From: CAZWLY01 sp964634465
GTDB lineage: Bacteria > Desulfobacterota > Desulfarculia > G963662305
Length of the DNA stretch: 64,000 nucleotides
Assembly: GCA_964634465.1 (NCBI GenBank)
Contig: CAZWLY010000012.1
Coordinates: 1 to 64,000, forward strand
Direction: 5' to 3'
This document shows positions 60,158 to 64,000 of the stretch, in pieces. The notes beneath the pieces are model-generated. The model was not told the origin of the DNA, did no database searches, and was given only the letters and a program-made list of their open reading frames with translations. The stretch's first letter is position 1; each line of letters opens with the position of its first letter. The translations under genes and the position numbers were made by a program.

Positions 60158-63100
60158 CGGCCGTCCAGGAAGCGGCCATCGTCGGCCTGGCGATCGGCTC
60201 CGGCCGGGCCGAAGACCTGGCTGCCTGGTGGCGGGCCCTCTCCTGCCCGCCGGCCGGCCTGGCCCAACCGGACCCCGAGGCCGAGCCCGGCCCCGACCTG
60301 GCCGAAAGGCTGGCCGCCGGCGCTCTTGAAGACGCCGGTCTGGAAGAACCCCGGCCAGGGGAGACGGAGATCGATCGGGCCGAGGGACTGGCCGGTCTGG
60401 TCCGGATCATGGAAGAGCTGCGCCCCGGCGCGATCGGCGTGATCGTCGATGTCGGGGCCGGGAAGGGCGGCGCGGCGGTGGCGGTTCAAAATTTGGCCCG
60501 GGCTCGGGCGGACGGCCGCCGAATCTACGCCGTCATCAGAGGCTTCGGCCGGGCCGACGAGCTGGCTCGATCCGTCGGCTCGGCCCTCCGAACCGCCGGG
60601 GTGGACGCCGAGCGGATCACCTATTTGGAAATAAACCCCGGTCCGCCAAACAAAGACGATCTGGCCGCCCTGGCCGGAATCTGGCCTCCCCGCCGGGACG
60701 AGCCGCCCCGCTGCGGCCTGGGCCGGCCGGAGCCCGGACAAAGCGCCCTGGCCGGGCTGGTCAAGACCGCTCTGGCCGTCTACCACCGCCTCCTGCCGCC
60801 GGGCGCGGCGACGGAGGGCGACCCCAGCCTGGATTCGACTCCCTTCTACCCGATCGCCGAGGTTCGGCCCTGGTTCCGGGGCCGCAACGATCTCCGCCGG
60901 GCCGTGGTCGGCGCGGTGGAGGAAGGCCGTCACTACCACTTCGTCCTGGAAGAAGACCCGAACCACGCCGGCCTCGGAGCGGCCTGGCCCAGCGAGCTGG
61001 TCGTCGTCTCGGCCGACGACCGGGCCGGACTCCTGGCCGTCATGGAGAGCCTGAAGGCCAGGCTCCAGGACGAGGCCGAGACGCCCCTGGATCGGTTGGC
61101 CTACACCCTGGCCCGGCGGCCGGCCGGCCGGCACCGCCTGGCCGTCGTCGCCCGGAACGCCGCCGATCTGGCGGCCAAGCTGGAGGCGGCCGCCTCGAAG
61201 CTGGGCTCGCCCGACAAAACCCGCCTCCAAACCCGGACCGGAATCACCTTCAACCAGCTCGACGAGGATCAGGACCCCGATCGATCCGTGCTCCTCTTTC
61301 CAGGCCAGGGTTCCCAAACCGTCAACATGCTGGCCGGCCTGTGTCTCCACTTCCCTCTCGTCCGCTCCTGGTTCGAGTCCCTGGACGGGGTCTTTGCCGG
61401 CGAGTCCGGCCCCACGCCCACCGAGCTGCTGTTTCCGCCGCCCGCCGAGCTGTCCGAGGCGGCCAGCTGCCGGGTAGCCGAGTATCTGCGCTCGATGGAG
61501 GGCGGGGCTCCGGGAGCCTTCGTCGCCTGCCTGGCCCTAAACGACCTCTTGACCAGGCTGGGTTTCCGGCCGGAGGCCATGGTCGGCCACTCCAACGGCG
61601 AGAACGCCGCCCTCATCGCCGCCGGGGTGCTGCGTCTGGATCGGGATGGAATCTTCAGGCTCATCCGCCGCCTGTCGGCCAAGGCCGAAAAGCCGGAGGA
61701 AGGGCTGGAGCCGGTCAGGGGGGTGACGGCCGCGGTCAGCCTGCCGGACAAGGGCGTCTTGGCCGAGATTCTGGCGCCCTGGTCGGGCCGGGCCTTCTGG
61801 GCCATGGACAACTGTCCCCATCAGGTGGTCCTGTTCGGCGATCGGGAGGCGATGGACGACATCCTCCAGGCGCTCCGCCGCCTCGGAGCCATCACCATGG
61901 TCCTGCCCTTCGACCGGGCCTTCCACACCCCCTTGTTCGCTCCCCAGGCCGAAGCCCTCCGGGAAGTCTACGACTCGATCGAGGCCGGCTCCGGCCACAC
62001 CCCGGTCTACTCCTGCCATACCGCCGGCCGGTTCCCGGAAGAACCGGCGGCCATCCGCCAACTGGCCGCGGCCCAGTGGACCGGCCGGGTCCGCTTCCAG
62101 GAGACGATGGAAGCGCTCTACTCCCAGGGGTTTAGGACTTTCGTCGAGGCCGGGCCGAGCAACACCCTGACCACCTTCGTGGACGACATCTTTCGGGGGC
62201 GGAAGCACACCGCCGCCGCCTGTTGCGTCGAGGGCCGGCCCGACCTGGGCCAGTTCCAGGAACTGGTCGGCCGGCTGTTCGCCCTGGGGCTGATCGGGAG
62301 CGTGACCGCCCTGTTCGAAGGCCGCGGGCTGAGGCCCATCCCCTTGGAGAAAGACGAACAGGCCGCCCCGGCCGCTCCGGGACCGTCTCCCTCCCGCCAG
62401 GCCAGGGAGGCGATCATCCAGGGGCACTTCGGGCTGATGAACGAGTTCCTGGCCTCCCAGGAACGGGTGCTGGCCCGAATAGGCGCCGCCCTCGGCTCGG
62501 CCGGGGCCAGGAGGACGGGACCGGCCCCGGCGGCCGACGGTGACCCGGCCGGGCGCTGGCCGTTGCTGGGCGCGGTGGTGGAGGAAACCCCGACCAGGCT
62601 GGCCGCCAGACGCCGCCTGAACGTGGCCGAGGACGTCTTTCTGCTGGACCATTGCCTGGGCCGTCGCTTTCCGGGTCGCTCCGACGAGTTGCACCCTCTG
62701 CCCGTGCTCCCCTTCGCCTTCAGCCTGGAGATGCTGGCCCAGGCGGCGTCCCGGCTGGGCGGCGGCCGGCCGGTCGTCGGCGTGGAGAACGTCCGGGGCC
62801 ACCGGTGGATCGCCCTGGACAGGGGCGTCCTGGAGCTGGGCCTCGAGGCCGAGTTGGAATCGGCCGGGGACCGGGTCCAGGTGCGAATGTTCGAGCTCGA
62901 TCCTGAACGCCCCGAACAAAAGTCCCTGGTCTTCGAGGGCCGGGTCGCCTTGGCCGCCGGATATCCCGATCCGCCGCCCCCGGCCGGACTCACCCCCCGT
63001 CCGCAACAGCCTCCCAAGTGGTCGGCCAAGGACTTCTACCGCTACTGTCTCTTCCACGGGCCTCGCCTCCAGGGCGTCAGGCGGCTCGTCGCCCATGGCC

Positions 63101-64000
63101 CGGACGGGCTGGAGGCCGAGCTGGCCGAGCCGGGCGGGTTGGATTTCTTCAACCGCTCGCGCCGGGTCGTCTGGCAGACCTCTCCGGTCCTGATCGACTG
63201 CGCCGGACAATTGGTCGGATACTGGCTCGTGGAGCAGTTCTCGCGGGAGTTCTTCGGCGTTTTTCCCTACTTCATCCGATCATTGCACCAGTTCGGGCCG
63301 CCGCCCGCCCCCGGCGCCGTCCTGGAGTGCCGGGCGGCCATGCGCTTTGAGCCGCCCGAGGTGGAGGCGGACTTCGATTTCATCGATTCCTCGGGCCGGC
63401 TGGTGTTCCGGCTGGAGGGGATGAGAGGCCGCGTCTTCGACTTCCCCCAGGCCTACCTGAACTGCCTCTACTGGCCCGAGACGGGCGTCGAGCTCTCCCG
63501 GCCCTGGCTGGAGGAAAGCGGGCTGATCGTCCAGCGTTTGGACGACCTGACCGAAGACCTGCTGGAGACCAGCTTCGGCATCTGGAAGCGGGCCCTGGCC
63601 CACGTCACCCTGGGCCCCCGGGAGCGCGAGCTGTGGCACGATCTGCCGGAGCGGGGGCCGAGGCGGACCCAGTGGCTCCTGGGACGGGTGGCCGCCAAGG
63701 ACGCCGTCCGCCGTTGGGCCAGGGCGGAGCTGGGCCTGGCCCTGGAACCCACCGGGGTGGAGGTCTTGCCCGACGATTCGGGCCGGCCGGTGATCGCCTG
63801 CGCCGGGCTCGAAGGGGTCGCCTCCCTACCCAGCCTCTCCATCTGCCACTCGGGCCTGACGGCCGCGGCCGCCCTGGACCCGTCCGGGAAAGGGATCGGC
63901 CTCGACCTGGAGAGCTTGGAGGGGCGGGAGGTGGGCGAGTGGCTGGAGAGGGCCTTTCACGACGACGAGCTGGCCCTGGTCGCTCCGGACGATCGCCGGG
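60154..64000 (+). CDS. PUFA-synthase-like multidomain protein: pseudo-KS, AT, double-hotdog DH, PPTase (3' partial)
   Basis: The frame is open to the window edge (1282 codons). Residues 1-230 resemble a collapsed ketosynthase: the VGLAIGSG start, IYAVIRGFG, and a tail like GHxxxxAG...LPP. The catalytic Cys and both His motifs (HGTGT, KSNIGH) are absent. Residues 375-690 are an acyltransferase with FPGQGSQ and GHSNGE (Ser near 477). Residues 820-1130 are a double-hotdog dehydratase (DHCLG, then FHGPRLQG and LIDCAGQ). From 1165 a Sfp-type phosphopantetheinyl transferase follows (GRVAAKDAVRRW, SICHSG, GIGLDLE). This recalls PfaB/PfaC/PfaE parts and secondary-lipid or PKS synthases. KS and ACP partners are expected just downstream. 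Confidence 0.9.
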   Translation, partial: MTAVQEAAIVGLAIGSGRAEDLAAWWRALSCPPAGLAQPDPEAEPGPDLAERLAAGALEDAGLEEPRPGETEIDRAEGLAGLVRIMEELRPGAIGVIVDVGAGKGGAAVAVQNLARARADGRRIYAVIRGFGRADELARSVGSALRTAGVDAERITYLEINPGPPNKDDLAALAGIWPPRRDEPPRCGLGRPEPGQSALAGLVKTALAVYHRLLPPGAATEGDPSLDSTPFYPIAEVRPWFRGRNDLRRAVVGAVEEGRHYHFVLEEDPNHAGLGAAWPSELVVVSADDRAGLLAVMESLKARLQDEAETPLDRLAYTLARRPAGRHRLAVVARNAADLAAKLEAAASKLGSPDKTRLQTRTGITFNQLDEDQDPDRSVLLFPGQGSQTVNMLAGLCLHFPLVRSWFESLDGVFAGESGPTPTELLFPPPAELSEAASCRVAEYLRSMEGGAPGAFVACLALNDLLTRLGFRPEAMVGHSNGENAALIAAGVLRLDRDGIFRLIRRLSAKAEKPEEGLEPVRGVTAAVSLPDKGVLAEILAPWSGRAFWAMDNCPHQVVLFGDREAMDDILQALRRLGAITMVLPFDRAFHTPLFAPQAEALREVYDSIEAGSGHTPVYSCHTAGRFPEEPAAIRQLAAAQWTGRVRFQETMEALYSQGFRTFVEAGPSNTLTTFVDDIFRGRKHTAAACCVEGRPDLGQFQELVGRLFALGLIGSVTALFEGRGLRPIPLEKDEQAAPAAPGPSPSRQAREAIIQGHFGLMNEFLASQERVLARIGAALGSAGARRTGPAPAADGDPAGRWPLLGAVVEETPTRLAARRRLNVAEDVFLLDHCLGRRFPGRSDELHPLPVLPFAFSLEMLAQAASRLGGGRPVVGVENVRGHRWIALDRGVLELGLEAELESAGDRVQVRMFELDPERPEQKSLVFEGRVALAAGYPDPPPPAGLTPRPQQPPKWSAKDFYRYCLFHGPRLQGVRRLVAHGPDGLEAELAEPGGLDFFNRSRRVVWQTSPVLIDCAGQLVGYWLVEQFSREFFGVFPYFIRSLHQFGPPPAPGAVLECRAAMRFEPPEVEADFDFIDSSGRLVFRLEGMRGRVFDFPQAYLNCLYWPETGVELSRPWLEESGLIVQRLDDLTEDLLETSFGIWKRALAHVTLGPRERELWHDLPERGPRRTQWLLGRVAAKDAVRRWARAELGLALEPTGVEVLPDDSGRPVIACAGLEGVASLPSLSICHSGLTAAAALDPSGKGIGLDLESLEGREVGEWLERAFHDDELALVAPDDRR

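Overview
The window is high-GC DNA (clearly well above 60 % G+C in most genes) from a strict anaerobe. A heterodisulfide-reductase operon with a selenocysteine HdrA, a complete Rnf complex, a glycyl-radical enzyme with its activase, and the mercury-methylation pair hgcA/hgcB together point to Desulfobacterota (former Deltaproteobacteria). High-GC orders such as Desulfarculales would fit. The assignment is inferred from gene content; no rRNA or other phylogenetic marker was compared. Genes are packed tightly, with many ATGA-type overlaps, and no transposase, integrase or CRISPR array was seen.

Layout. 0-6 kb: tRNA-Phe, a thiolase-like protein without its catalytic cysteine, thymidylate kinase, a Ktr/Trk potassium uptake pair, and UDP-glucose dehydrogenase. 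6-13 kb: membrane HdrCE-like protein, HdrB, and a selenocysteine-containing HdrA (UGA at 9086, with a hand-folded SECIS hairpin), then an amidohydrolase. 13.3-15.8 kb (minus strand): marR, a 68-aa Cys/His protein, hgcA and hgcB, with a palindrome over the marR promoter and start codon. 16-20.3 kb (minus): glycyl-radical enzyme, activase and FadR-type regulator, with a 33-bp four-half-site operator. 20.6-22 kb: a TPR protein and a cupin. 22.2-29.6 kb (minus): rnfCDGEAB plus apbE, where RnfB is fused to a GltD/NfnB-like flavoprotein. 29.7-36.2 kb: FAD/rhodanese protein, TPR protein, TlpA-like thioredoxin, CBS-ACT protein, and a CCA-adding-type nucleotidyltransferase with an HD domain. 36.5-45 kb: priA, an unknown 453-aa protein, macro domain, GNAT, mannose-6-phosphate isomerase, TPR and PHP proteins. 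45-48 kb: siroheme/heme entry genes (sirC-like, hemX/ccsA-like, hemA). 48.6-51.5 kb (minus): a TrpXYZ-type ABC importer. 51.8-53.3 kb: two tandem YkgJ-type cysteine-cluster proteins. 53.3-54.5 kb: an AT-richer TIR-like gene, probably acquired. 54.5-59.3 kb (minus): rpmE, DUF1385, prfA, prmC, a small membrane gene, and murA with an apparent CTG start. 59.5-64 kb: a methyltransferase translationally coupled to a giant pseudo-KS/AT/DH/PPTase protein of polyunsaturated-fatty-acid-synthase type that runs off the window.

How it fits together. Hdr and Rnf are two electron-transfer machines for an organism that balances ferredoxin, NAD(P)H, thiol/disulfide and quinone pools without oxygen. ApbE supplies the covalent FMN that Rnf needs, and HemA plus the siroheme and cytochrome-assembly proteins supply tetrapyrroles. 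HgcA/HgcB is the diagnostic pair for methylmercury formation. A roughly 75-bp hairpin repeat, found in at least three and probably four intergenic copies, and the terminal PUFA-synthase-like locus are the least explained parts of the window.
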